Assembly (NCBI GenBank): GCA_964652775.1
Contig: CAZZAM010000004.1
Span: 62,001-126,000 of the forward strand
From: UBA11346 sp038060575
GTDB taxonomy: Bacteria; Planctomycetota; UBA11346
Direction: 5' to 3'
Length of the DNA stretch: 64,000 bases
Numbering within the stretch: the stretch's first letter is position 1; each line of letters begins with the position of its first letter. This document shows positions 51,570-59,907 of this stretch, in pieces. The position numbers were made by a program, and so were the translations under genes. The notes below the pieces were generated by a model, which ran no database searches, was not told the DNA's origin, and saw nothing but the letters and a program-made list of their open reading frames with translations.

Positions 51570-51956
51570 TCAGTGACTCGAATGGATCTCAGGGGTCTTG
51601 TCAGTTGGATTGGTATTCGTCGGCTGATTGGTGAAGCGCGTGAACTCCTTGTTGTCGATAAAACCCGCAATGGCGACTACAGAGTCCAATGGAACATAGA
51701 GAACGCCGGGAACCGTTGTGCCCTCACCGGCCATCATCTCGCGGGATCCGAGACGAACGATTACGGGATTTTTCATGTAATAACGTATGACCCGCTTGGT
51801 GACGCTGTTGGTCTTGGTGTCGGTTACTTCCTCGCGATAGGCATCAATTGCCACATAGCGGGTAGAGAGGTCTCTGTCCCGGGGAATCGTTTGTTCTTCT
51901 GACCACAGCGGGGCGAGGGCGGTGACGGCGAACAGACAGAGGAAGAGGTGGCGCAT
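51570..51956 (-). CDS. Small exported protein of unknown function
   Basis: A 128-residue protein with a signal peptide (MRHLFLCLFAVTALAPLWS) and a mixed beta-rich body containing RVIRYYMKNPVIVRLG and LYVPLDSVVAIAGF; tail rich in Asn/Thr. GGAG lies 5 nt before ATG. No family recognised. Followed by the two-helix membrane protein. Confidence 0.65.
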   Translation of the reverse strand: MRHLFLCLFAVTALAPLWSEEQTIPRDRDLSTRYVAIDAYREEVTDTKTNSVTKRVIRYYMKNPVIVRLGSREMMAGEGTTVPGVLYVPLDSVVAIAGFIDNKEFTRFTNQPTNTNPTDKTPEIHSSH

Positions 51957-52037
51957 AGGTGCTCCGTGATGAGGTGGGGTACGCGGAAATGACTCCGCTC
52001 ATTGATGAGTGATAACCAGTAAAAACGTGACAATTTG

Positions 52038-52265
52038 TCATCTACCGTCGTTGTTAACCTCCTGTTGCCGACATTTGGCTACAAATTCTTGAACCAGTAG
52101 CGTGGCGATGACCAGCAAGAGGACCTGCTGATTGACGGCGCTATCGGCGTAGCCGTACTTTTGAATCTGAAGGCCGATCGAAATCCCGGATGACAACAAA
52201 ACGACTGTACCGATGAATCGCCAAGTATACATGTTCGACTTCGTGTAGGGGAACGTGGGTTTCAT
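52038..52265 (-). CDS. Small membrane protein
   Basis: A 75-residue protein with two predicted membrane segments (FIGTVVLLSSGISIGLQI and NQQVLLLVIATLLVQEFVA). AAGGA lies 6 nt before ATG. It heads the group of small minus-strand genes 51262-52265. Function unknown. Confidence 0.6.
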   Translation of the reverse strand: MKPTFPYTKSNMYTWRFIGTVVLLSSGISIGLQIQKYGYADSAVNQQVLLLVIATLLVQEFVAKCRQQEVNNDGR

Positions 52266-52321
52266 GGGGTGTCCTTCTGCGGTGAACAGACTGAGTCAGG
52301 GCTGCAGGTGGGAACATCCTG

Positions 52322-53095
52322 ATGAATCTGGTGAAAGACCAAGATCAGTTGTGTCGCCGCCATCATCACTTCGAATCAGCCATCATGCCCCATCGTCGCA
52401 CGTTGAGTCTTGCCCGTGTTCAGGAAACGATCGCGCAACTCCAGTTACGGGTCGAGGAGCGCTTCCCGGGCTCGGGTCTTTCTGCGCTTATTGCAGAAGT
52501 GGGGGCGGTTGGTCGGGAGGTGGAACGCGAATCTGCTAGTATTATGCGGCCAATTTGGTGGGTATGGGCCTTGATCGCCGTGACCGTGTTGATTCTTGGC
52601 ACAGTCATTGTCTTGTTAATCGCAAAGGCACCGACGGCCGCGGTTGTGCCCACCTGGACCGAGTTGGCCCAGGGAATCAACGCCATATCGAGTGAATTGG
52701 TGTTGCTTGTTGGTTTGCTGGTGTTTCTTGCCAGTTGGCAGATGCGGATCCGGCGTGGGCGGGTTGTGGCAGCTGTACGGCAGCTGCGCGAATTGGCGCA
52801 TATCGTCGATATGCTGCAGTTGACCAAGGATCCCGATGGCATGGCCGGTGTATCGCTGCCAAGTACTGCGCATAGTCCGCGCCGTGAATTGACCTTAGCT
52901 GAATTGGCCCGCTATCTCGATTACTGCTCGGAATTACTTTCTCTGATCGCCAAGGTGTCGCAGTTCTATGTCGAGAAATTTGACGATCCGGATGCGACAG
53001 CTGCGGTGAATGATCTTGAAGACCTTACCAACGGTCTATCGCGGAAGATCTGGCAGAAGATTATGATCACGCACCAAATGACATCCCAGAAGTAA
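52322..53095 (+). CDS. Two-helix membrane protein with coiled-coil tail
   Basis: A 257-residue protein with an N-terminal helix (RVQETIAQLQLRVEERF), two membrane segments (WWVWALIAVTVLILGTVIVL and ELVLLVGLLVFLASW) near residues 75 and 120, and a helical C-terminal half. The start is uncertain: ATG 52322 or ATG 52385. The repeated RQLRELAHIVDML and LDYCSELLSLIAKVSQF recall cytosolic four-helix domains, but I do not recognise the family. Convergent with the aldo/keto reductase, 6 bp away. Confidence 0.65.
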   Translation: MNLVKDQDQLCRRHHHFESAIMPHRRTLSLARVQETIAQLQLRVEERFPGSGLSALIAEVGAVGREVERESASIMRPIWWVWALIAVTVLILGTVIVLLIAKAPTAAVVPTWTELAQGINAISSELVLLVGLLVFLASWQMRIRRGRVVAAVRQLRELAHIVDMLQLTKDPDGMAGVSLPSTAHSPRRELTLAELARYLDYCSELLSLIAKVSQFYVEKFDDPDATAAVNDLEDLTNGLSRKIWQKIMITHQMTSQK

Positions 53096-53101
53096 CGCGC
53101 G

Positions 53102-54061
53102 TCAGCTCGCTGCTTGCAGGTCGGCGCGACAACGGGCAATGATCTCATCGACACGATCAACTTGCTTCTGTTTGAGTGGCAGGGCGAGATCACCAATAGC
53201 TGCTCCCTGGGCCGCATTGCGCGCTCCGACGATGACCGCCGTACAGCCTTCGGTACAGAGCAGCCAGCCGATCGCCAACTGAGCCACGGTTTGCTCATCT
53301 TCTTCGGCAAGAACTCGTAGTTCGTCGACTGCGGTCAGCCAGCGAGCGAGATGCTTGCCGCGGAATTCGTCGCGTTCATTGCGATGATCTCCTGTAGGGA
53401 ATGTCTTATCTTTGTTCCATGTTCCGGACAGCAGACCGCGAAACAGCGGTGAATAGGCTAAGAATCCGACGCTGTGTTCGGCGCACCATGGCAACACGTC
53501 AGCGGCGACTTCAGGCTTCACCAAGGAAAACGAATTCTGCACACTGTGCAAAGGAACTTCGGTGGCCTTCCATGCAGCGAGCTGCGCGGCAGAGAAATTA
53601 CTGACGCCGATGGCGCGGATCTTGCCAGCTGCGAGGAGCTCGGCACAGGCGGCAGCGGTTTCGGCTACTGGCTGTGGTGCTGGCCAATGGAGTTGGAACA
53701 GATCAATGCGCTCGACGCCAAGTCTGCTTAGTTCTTCATCGCAATCACGCAGAACCTGGGCCCGAGATCCGTCGGTTACCCGTTTCCCATCAACCACATG
53801 ATGGCCGAATTTTGTGAACACGTATGGCCGACGATCTGCTGGAAGTGAAGCCAGTACCCGACCAACGACGCTGCTGGCGCGTCCTTCGCCATAGATCGGT
53901 GCCGTATCGATCCAGTTGACACCCGCATCAAGTGCAGCACGAAGTGCCGCTTCGCTGTCGGCATCGTTCTGATCTCCCCACATCCATCCGCCGATGGCGA
54001 AGGCGCCAACTCCGACGGCGGAGATGGTCATATCGGTGGAGCTGAATGCGCGTTTGATCAT
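53102..54061 (-). CDS. Aldo/keto reductase
   Basis: NADPH-dependent reductase of sugars or carbonyls, 319 residues from ATG 54061. Motifs are DAGVNWIDTAPIYGEGRASS (catalytic Asp/Tyr region), KFGHHVV (Lys), LFQLHWPAPQP (His), and SNFSAAQLAAW. The C-terminal NADP site is VIVGARNAAQ. The open frame goes back to 54262, but that segment is the translated palindrome and is not coding. Confidence 0.92.
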   Translation of the reverse strand: MIKRAFSSTDMTISAVGVGAFAIGGWMWGDQNDADSEAALRAALDAGVNWIDTAPIYGEGRASSVVGRVLASLPADRRPYVFTKFGHHVVDGKRVTDGSRAQVLRDCDEELSRLGVERIDLFQLHWPAPQPVAETAAACAELLAAGKIRAIGVSNFSAAQLAAWKATEVPLHSVQNSFSLVKPEVAADVLPWCAEHSVGFLAYSPLFRGLLSGTWNKDKTFPTGDHRNERDEFRGKHLARWLTAVDELRVLAEEDEQTVAQLAIGWLLCTEGCTAVIVGARNAAQGAAIGDLALPLKQKQVDRVDEIIARCRADLQAAS

Positions 54062-54088
54062 GGGGAGGCTCTTTGTGGGATTTCCCAA

Positions 54089-54239
54089 AGGCAACCGCAG
54101 AGGCGCAGAGGCCGCTGAGATCGCTGAGGAGAGCGGTGGAAGGCGTTCGTGATTACGCGAATTGCTGGGAATAATCCCTGAAAAAAAAGAACTCAAATTC
54201 TCTGCGACCTCAGCGGCCTCTGCGCCTCTGCGGTTGCCT
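54089..54239. repeat. 40-bp GCAGAGG palindrome, copy 2
   Basis: The arms 54089-54128 and 54200-54239 are inverted copies, identical at about 37 of 40 positions, and built of GCAGAGG words. A 71-nt spacer containing an A8 run separates them. It occupies the gap between the aldo/keto reductase and the helicase. The right arm matches 38831-38870. Confidence 0.9.
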
Positions 54240-54258
54240 TGAAGCGAGCAATGAAACT

Positions 54259-56553
54259 TCATAGGACGGTGATCTTGTTCATCGCGAACGCGAGCTGCAG
54301 TTCTTTGTCGCCGTGTTTCTCGAATCCGATCACTGCGACGCGGGCTGTGACTGGACCGCGCAGGGCTTGAACGATGCCGCGACCAAACGTTTGATGGATG
54401 ATCCGTTGGCCAACGGTCAACGGATCATCGGGTAGGGCGCGATCATCGCCAGGTTGGGTCCCAGGGCGGAGGGAGCTGCCTTTTTTCAAGAGTCCACTGG
54501 CAAGCGCAGCGACCATGCCGGCTTGCGCTGCGCGGGCTTGCGCTGGCGATGTCGCTCGTCCCGGTGGTGGACTTGGATCGGGAACTGCATGGCGACCAGT
54601 TGCGTCCTTGGCAGTGAAACAGTCAGCAGGCATTTCACTGAGGAACATGCTTGGTTCAAAATGGAACGTCTGGCCATACAGCATGCGGCAGCGTGCGCGT
54701 GAGAGGTAGAGTTCCTGCATGGCGCGAGTGATGCCCACGTACATCAAGCGGCGTTCTTCCTCGAGCTTGGTCTTCTCCATCGTGCCGATGGCTTCTTTGC
54801 CGCGCAGCAGCGGCAGCAATCCGTTTTCAAGTCCGGTGATGAATACGACGGGGAATTCCAAGCCCTTTGCCGAATGCAGCGTCATCATTTGAACCCGGTC
54901 GCTGCCTGCTTCGCGTTCTTCGCGGGCATTCGCACCGGTATTCAAGGCGACCGTTTCGAGGAATCCGGCCAGACCGCCTGCAGGTTCGGTTTCACGATAT
55001 TGTTCAGCGGCAGTGATCACTTCCTGCATGTTGCCCAGGCGTTCTTCGGCTTCGCCTTCTGGCCGATCACTATAGTGCCCAGCCAATCCGGTGAGATCGA
55101 TAGCTCCACGTACGCACGCAGGCGGATCGCCCATCGGCAGTGTGCGCAGTAAGCGCCATAATCGCGCAAGATCGTTGAGCGGTGCGGCTGCACGACCGGC
55201 CGCAACCTGGGTCAACAACTCTGGCTGTTCAAGGATTGCGGTGGCGGCAACCAGCCGTTCTTCGGCAAATTCCAGGATCTGATCACGGGTGCTGTCGCCG
55301 ATGCCTCGACGAGGAACATTGATGATGCGTCGCAGGGCACCGGTGTCGCGCGGATTAACAAGTAATTTGAGGTAGGCGATGACGTGCTGGACTTCTTCAC
55401 GGTCGTAAAAACGCGTGCCGCCGTGCAGTTGATACGGTACAGCGCGACGGCGTAGGGCGTCTTCAAGAACGCGGCTTTGGGCGTTAGTGCGATAAAATAC
55501 CGCCATGTCGCCCCAGGCCTTACCGCCATCGTGAAAGCGGGCGAGCGCAGCTGCGACAGCGTGGCTTTCATCCAGTTCGTCATCGACGGCGAGCAGGGTG
55601 ACCGGCCGGCCATCGTCACGATCGGTTCGGATCGTCTTTTCTTTTCGTTCAGAATTATTCTGAATGACGCCTTGTGCGGCACGGAGGATGATTTTGGTTG
55701 AGCGGTAATTGCGCTCGAGGAGGATTGACGTCACTGGTTCGCCGGGCTTGTCGAAGTCGCGTTCGAAATTCAGGATGTTGCTGATGTCAGCGCCGCGCCA
55801 GCCGTAGATCGCCTGATCGGGATCGCCAGTCGCACAAACGTTGCGATGTTCGCCAAGCAAACGGATCAGGCGATACTGGGCTGCGTTGGTGTCCTGGTAT
55901 TCGTCGATCAGGATGTAGGGGAAGCGTTCTTGCCAGCGTTTGCGCGTAATCGGATCTTTCTCGAGCATCCGCACCGGCTTGACCAGCAGATCGTCAAAGT
56001 CGAGTTTGTTCTCAGCGTCGAGTCGGCGTTGATACTCAAGCGCAACCTGCAGCGTCACCGTGTCAAAGTCGTCGTTGGGTGTCAGGGTCGCCAGCACTGC
56101 CAGGTTGTTCTTCCAATGACTGATGCGATCGCAGACCCGACGCGGTTCGAACTGCTTGGGGTCATGGGCCAGATCTTTGAGGATCTGTTTCACGTACTTT
56201 TCCGGCTCGTCAGCACTGCAGATAGAGAAGTCGGCTTCACCACCGTCGCGGGCGCGTTCAATTTTGAGCATGCGCAGGCCAGCGGAGTGAAACGTGCATA
56301 TCCACGGCGTGCCCAGTCCGAGCAAGCGCTCAACGCGCTCCTTCATTTCGCCTGCTGCCTTATTGGTAAAGGTGATCGCCAGGATGCGATCGGGACGGCA
56401 GCCCGCAGACTGAATCAGATTGGCAATGCGGTGGGTAATGACGCGTGTTTTCCCAGACCCGGCACCGGCGATCACCAACAGCGGACCTTTGACGTGCGCG
56501 ACAGCGGCACGTTGTTCGTCATTTAATCCAGCAAAAACGTCAACGAGAGGCAT
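54259..56553 (-). CDS. UvrD/PcrA-type DNA helicase
   Basis: Superfamily 1A 3'-5' helicase of 764 residues. Motif I is AGAGSGKTRVITHRIANLI near residue 28, motif II DEYQDTNAAQYRLIRLLG near 215, motif III TGDPDQAIYGWRGAD, motif IV ERNYRS, and motif VI YVGITRAMQELYLSRAR near 606. C-terminal tail (KITVL) and length fit PcrA/UvrD. It should act in mismatch or excision repair and in removing stalled proteins. The last part after 690 includes VGQRIIHQTFGRGIVQ, the usual PcrA tail. Confidence 0.94.
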   Translation of the reverse strand: MPLVDVFAGLNDEQRAAVAHVKGPLLVIAGAGSGKTRVITHRIANLIQSAGCRPDRILAITFTNKAAGEMKERVERLLGLGTPWICTFHSAGLRMLKIERARDGGEADFSICSADEPEKYVKQILKDLAHDPKQFEPRRVCDRISHWKNNLAVLATLTPNDDFDTVTLQVALEYQRRLDAENKLDFDDLLVKPVRMLEKDPITRKRWQERFPYILIDEYQDTNAAQYRLIRLLGEHRNVCATGDPDQAIYGWRGADISNILNFERDFDKPGEPVTSILLERNYRSTKIILRAAQGVIQNNSERKEKTIRTDRDDGRPVTLLAVDDELDESHAVAAALARFHDGGKAWGDMAVFYRTNAQSRVLEDALRRRAVPYQLHGGTRFYDREEVQHVIAYLKLLVNPRDTGALRRIINVPRRGIGDSTRDQILEFAEERLVAATAILEQPELLTQVAAGRAAAPLNDLARLWRLLRTLPMGDPPACVRGAIDLTGLAGHYSDRPEGEAEERLGNMQEVITAAEQYRETEPAGGLAGFLETVALNTGANAREEREAGSDRVQMMTLHSAKGLEFPVVFITGLENGLLPLLRGKEAIGTMEKTKLEEERRLMYVGITRAMQELYLSRARCRMLYGQTFHFEPSMFLSEMPADCFTAKDATGRHAVPDPSPPPGRATSPAQARAAQAGMVAALASGLLKKGSSLRPGTQPGDDRALPDDPLTVGQRIIHQTFGRGIVQALRGPVTARVAVIGFEKHGDKELQLAFAMNKITVL

Positions 56554-56564
56554 GGACTGTGACG

Positions 56565-57440
56565 CTATTTATCGACATCGACCGGAATCGCCTCGCCGCC
56601 GAGGGGAATGTGATCAATCAAGCGGATGCCATCGACAAACACGGCGGCGGCAAGAACGCAGGAGTCGTCAGCGTGTTCAACTTCCTTGAATCCCCGCAAT
56701 GAAATGACGTCGCCGTAATCAAGGGCAACATTTTCAAGAACCAGTAGTTCTTCAGCCAGGATTTCGATCAACTTGAGACTGGTGACCTCTCCGGCGCGGT
56801 AGGCGCGACGTGCCAGTTCAAGTCCGCGCGGAAGGCCAAGTGCTTTTTCGCGCATGACTGGACTCAGTCGCTTGTTGCGGCTACTCATCGCAAGTCCATC
56901 CGGATCGCGCACGGTTGGTGCGACCACGATCTCGGTGCCCAGGTCGAGGTCCTGGCTCATCCGCGAGATGATCAACGCTTGCTGGAGATCCTTCTGGCCG
57001 AATACCGCCACGTCAGGGCGGACGACGCTCAGCAACTTGGTCACCACGGTGCAGACGCCGCGGAAGTGCCCAGGTCGGGCCACGGCGCACAGCTTGTCGG
57101 TCAACGGGCCGACCATTTCGATAAAGGTGCAGTGGCCGTCGGCGTACATGTCACTGGTGGCTGGCGTCCACACCACAGCGACTCCGGCCTTGCGACAGAG
57201 CTCCAGGTCGGCCTCAAGCGGTTGTGGGTACTTGGCGAGGTCCTCAGGGTTGTCGAACTGGGTAGGGTTGACGTAGATCGACACGACGACGAGGTCGGCG
57301 AGGGTCTTGGCCTTCGCGACCAGGCTCAGGTGCCCAGCGTGGAGCGCACCCATGGTTGGTACGAAAGCGACGCGTTTATCCGCCCGATGTTGTTTGCGGA
57401 TCCAGGTGCGGACGTCGGCTTTGCTGGTGATGATGTCCAA
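56565..57440 (-). CDS. panC: Pantothenate synthetase
   Basis: Joins pantoate and beta-alanine with ATP (pantothenate/CoA synthesis). The likely start is TTG 57440 with GGAG shortly upstream, giving 291 residues, usual for the family. The ATP-binding PTMGALHAGHLSLV is at 28-41, YVNPTQFDNPEDLAKYP near 65, FGQKDLQQALIISRM and AMSSRNKRLSP follow. The open frame extends to 57617, but that part lacks conserved residues. Confidence 0.94.
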   Translation of the reverse strand: MDIITSKADVRTWIRKQHRADKRVAFVPTMGALHAGHLSLVAKAKTLADLVVVSIYVNPTQFDNPEDLAKYPQPLEADLELCRKAGVAVVWTPATSDMYADGHCTFIEMVGPLTDKLCAVARPGHFRGVCTVVTKLLSVVRPDVAVFGQKDLQQALIISRMSQDLDLGTEIVVAPTVRDPDGLAMSSRNKRLSPVMREKALGLPRGLELARRAYRAGEVTSLKLIEILAEELLVLENVALDYGDVISLRGFKEVEHADDSCVLAAAVFVDGIRLIDHIPLGGEAIPVDVDK

Positions 57441-57500
57441 GAGAACTCCATATCTTGCAGCACGAGGGCGGCTTGGGAGGATGCACGGCGGAGGCCAACC

Positions 57501-57992
57501 ATGGCGTTCCTGACCGTCCGAGTGAAGGGGACCGAAGGCTACACCCGCCACGACCTGGGCAAGGATCGTACGGTGGTTGGGCGTGCTTCGGCCTGCGACC
57601 TGTCCGTGCAGGGACAAAACATCTCACGCGAGCACTGTCTGATCGTGCGCAAAGAGGGCAATTGGTGGGTTGAGGATATGGGTTCTTCGAATGGTACGTA
57701 TGTAAACAAAGAGAAAATCAGCGCACCTAAACAGCTCAACGAGAAGGACATCATCAAGGCCGGAGCCATTCGCCTGACTTTTCATGGCGGTGACATAAGC
57801 CAAGTTGAAGCAATCGACATCCACTCTGATCGCGCGCATTCCGAACACGATGATGCTTCCGAGCAAGCGACCGCGGATGGTTTAGAAGCAGCCCTGTCGT
57901 GTCCCGCCTGTTCGTTGTGGGTCAGCGTGGCGCATCGTCAACGCGGTGATCAGGCGATCTGCCCACGCTGTACGGGAAAAGTAGCGGTCTAA
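57501..57992 (+). CDS. FHA-domain protein with C-terminal zinc ribbon
   Basis: A 163-residue cytosolic protein. The forkhead-associated domain (about 1-90), which binds phosphothreonine peptides, has VVGRASACDLSV, ISREHCLI, and SSNGTYVNKEKIS. A linker rich in His/Asp/Glu follows, then a zinc ribbon CPAC...CPRC near the end. GGAGG precedes ATG. A membrane Ser/Thr kinase lies convergently 18 bp away, a natural source of the phosphorylated partner. Confidence 0.9.
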   Translation: MAFLTVRVKGTEGYTRHDLGKDRTVVGRASACDLSVQGQNISREHCLIVRKEGNWWVEDMGSSNGTYVNKEKISAPKQLNEKDIIKAGAIRLTFHGGDISQVEAIDIHSDRAHSEHDDASEQATADGLEAALSCPACSLWVSVAHRQRGDQAICPRCTGKVAV

Positions 57993-58010
57993 ACTGTGCT
58001 TCTCTGGTCG

Positions 58011-59792
58011 TTACTGTTTGTCCGGAAAGACAACCAATGATCCCGATGTCGTTGCTGAACTGCCATTAGCGAGCGCGGGCTGCCCGTGCGAGTCACGATA
58101 CCAGACTGGTTGGTTGAGTCGGGAAGCGTGTGGTGCGGCCTGGGATTTGTTCGGTAGCCGCGCAGTACCAAGTCGAGCCAACACGGCATCAACCAAATCA
58201 GCTTTCAGTTTTAAGGCAGGCTGCGAAGGACGTTGACCCTGCTCGACCCAGCCCGGTGGCTCAGGCAGATTGATTGCGGAGCGTACCTGCTCGGCCTCCC
58301 ACCAGCAAATCACGTGGTAGGGCTCGACCGCTTTGCCATCGCCATCACTGCGTCGCCACCACGCATCACCATCCGGACGTTCGCGGACGCCGCCGCGGCC
58401 GATTTCCTTTTTTGCGCCATTGATGCCGACTTCGTAGGTCAGTGTCTTCCATTGCGTACCTTCCCAACGTGCCAGCGGCCAGGTACCAGCGAAGGTTACT
58501 GAGGCGGCGGATTCAAGGCCTAGGGCTTCACCCGCGACATAGAGCATGCCGGCGCCATCAAATTCGAGGCGAACCTCAGGGACTGGAACCGATTCCAAAT
58601 GAATGGGTATCTCCATTGGTGCCGAGGGAGCCACGTCAACTTGGCCATACCAACGCAGCAATGGTCCAGGTTGTACGGCCTCGACTTCCAACTGATGCCG
58701 ACCAGGAACGACAACTGTGCCACCTGGCTTTGATTCTTGCCACGCCTTGGAATCCAGGCGCAACCGGAGGTGCGGATGCGAGCATTTCAGCAGCAGTAAG
58801 CCCGTCGCTTGTGGCGTACTGATCATGGCCTCTCTCTGATGGATGGACCACCAGGTGGCACCGGCACCGCCACCGACCGCGATGACTCCAAGAACGACCA
58901 GCGCAGCAAGGCCAATACGCGGCCGCGCACGCAGGGTGGCACCACTGCCAAGTGCCTCGGCAACGGCGAGTGCGGTTGGCCGACGCTTGGGATCCTTATC
59001 TAGGCAGAGCGACACCAGATTGGACAGCGATACCGGCGTTCCCGGAACGAGGTCTCGTAAATCGCGTGGTCGATCCTCAAGATGCGCGCGCATGACCTCG
59101 TATGCGGTGGGCGCTTCGAACGGTGGACGCCCGGCGATCATGTGGAACAGGGTTGCGCCCAGGCTGTAAATGTCGGCGGGCGGACCGATGCTTTGCGGAT
59201 CGCGGATTGCCTCGGGTGCGCAGTAGAGCGGCGTGCCGACGACCATCCCGGTGCCGGTAAGACGCAGGGCGTCGGGATCGGCGACCTCTTTGGCGAGGCC
59301 AAGATCGGCGACTTTGGGCGTGCGGTCCGCTGACACCATCACGTTGTCAGGCTTGATGTCGCGATGAACGATGCCCACCGCATGAATGGCTTGGATGCCC
59401 AGGGCGATGCCGGTGCCGAGCGAGATGACTGACTTGGGTGGCAGACCGGTTGGCTTGCCTGACTTACGGGAGACCTCATCAAGCAAGCTGCCCAGGCTGT
59501 GGCCAACGACGAGTTCCATAACCAGATACGGTGTATTCTGGTGGACTCCGGCTTCGAAGACTTGGACCACATTGGCGTGGCTGATTTTTGCTGCGGCCTG
59601 ACCCTCGCGCAGGAAGCGCTGGCGCGCGTGGCCCTGGTCACCACGCGCATGCGACAGGATTTTGACCGCCACGTCCTTGGCGAGGACATCGTGGCGTCCA
59701 CGGTACACGACGCCCATCGCACCCGCGCCCAGCTTGGCTTGAATGCGGATCGAGCCGATCAACTTGCCGATCAAGGGGTCGGGGGCGGACAT
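58011..59792 (-). CDS. Transmembrane Ser/Thr protein kinase
   Basis: A 593-residue Hanks-type kinase. The N-terminal kinase domain has GAGAMGVVYRGRH near 21, Lys in VAVKIL near 43, HRDIKPDNVMV near 141, ADLGLAK (DLG in place of DFG) near 160, and GTPLYCAPEAI near 183. A membrane helix (IGLAALVVLGVIAVGGGAGA) lies near 293-312, and the external part (about 280 residues) is beta-rich with repeated jelly-roll-like strands and no named sensor. It faces the FHA gene; phosphorylation of an FHA partner is plausible. Confidence 0.92.
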   Translation of the reverse strand: MSAPDPLIGKLIGSIRIQAKLGAGAMGVVYRGRHDVLAKDVAVKILSHARGDQGHARQRFLREGQAAAKISHANVVQVFEAGVHQNTPYLVMELVVGHSLGSLLDEVSRKSGKPTGLPPKSVISLGTGIALGIQAIHAVGIVHRDIKPDNVMVSADRTPKVADLGLAKEVADPDALRLTGTGMVVGTPLYCAPEAIRDPQSIGPPADIYSLGATLFHMIAGRPPFEAPTAYEVMRAHLEDRPRDLRDLVPGTPVSLSNLVSLCLDKDPKRRPTALAVAEALGSGATLRARPRIGLAALVVLGVIAVGGGAGATWWSIHQREAMISTPQATGLLLLKCSHPHLRLRLDSKAWQESKPGGTVVVPGRHQLEVEAVQPGPLLRWYGQVDVAPSAPMEIPIHLESVPVPEVRLEFDGAGMLYVAGEALGLESAASVTFAGTWPLARWEGTQWKTLTYEVGINGAKKEIGRGGVRERPDGDAWWRRSDGDGKAVEPYHVICWWEAEQVRSAINLPEPPGWVEQGQRPSQPALKLKADLVDAVLARLGTARLPNKSQAAPHASRLNQPVWYRDSHGQPALANGSSATTSGSLVVFPDKQ

Positions 59793-59907
59793 GGTCGCAG
59801 TATTGTCAGCGGGACTCCCCGCTGCAACGGGGTGATTGGGAGGGCGCTACGTTTGCGCATTGCTACCGCATAAATTAAGACACTCTGCCGCGCTCGCACC
59901 GAGACCC

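Noticed and set aside
54062..54262. N-terminal extension of the aldo/keto reductase
   Set aside because: The extra residues are the translated GCAGAGG palindrome; the conserved protein starts at 54061.
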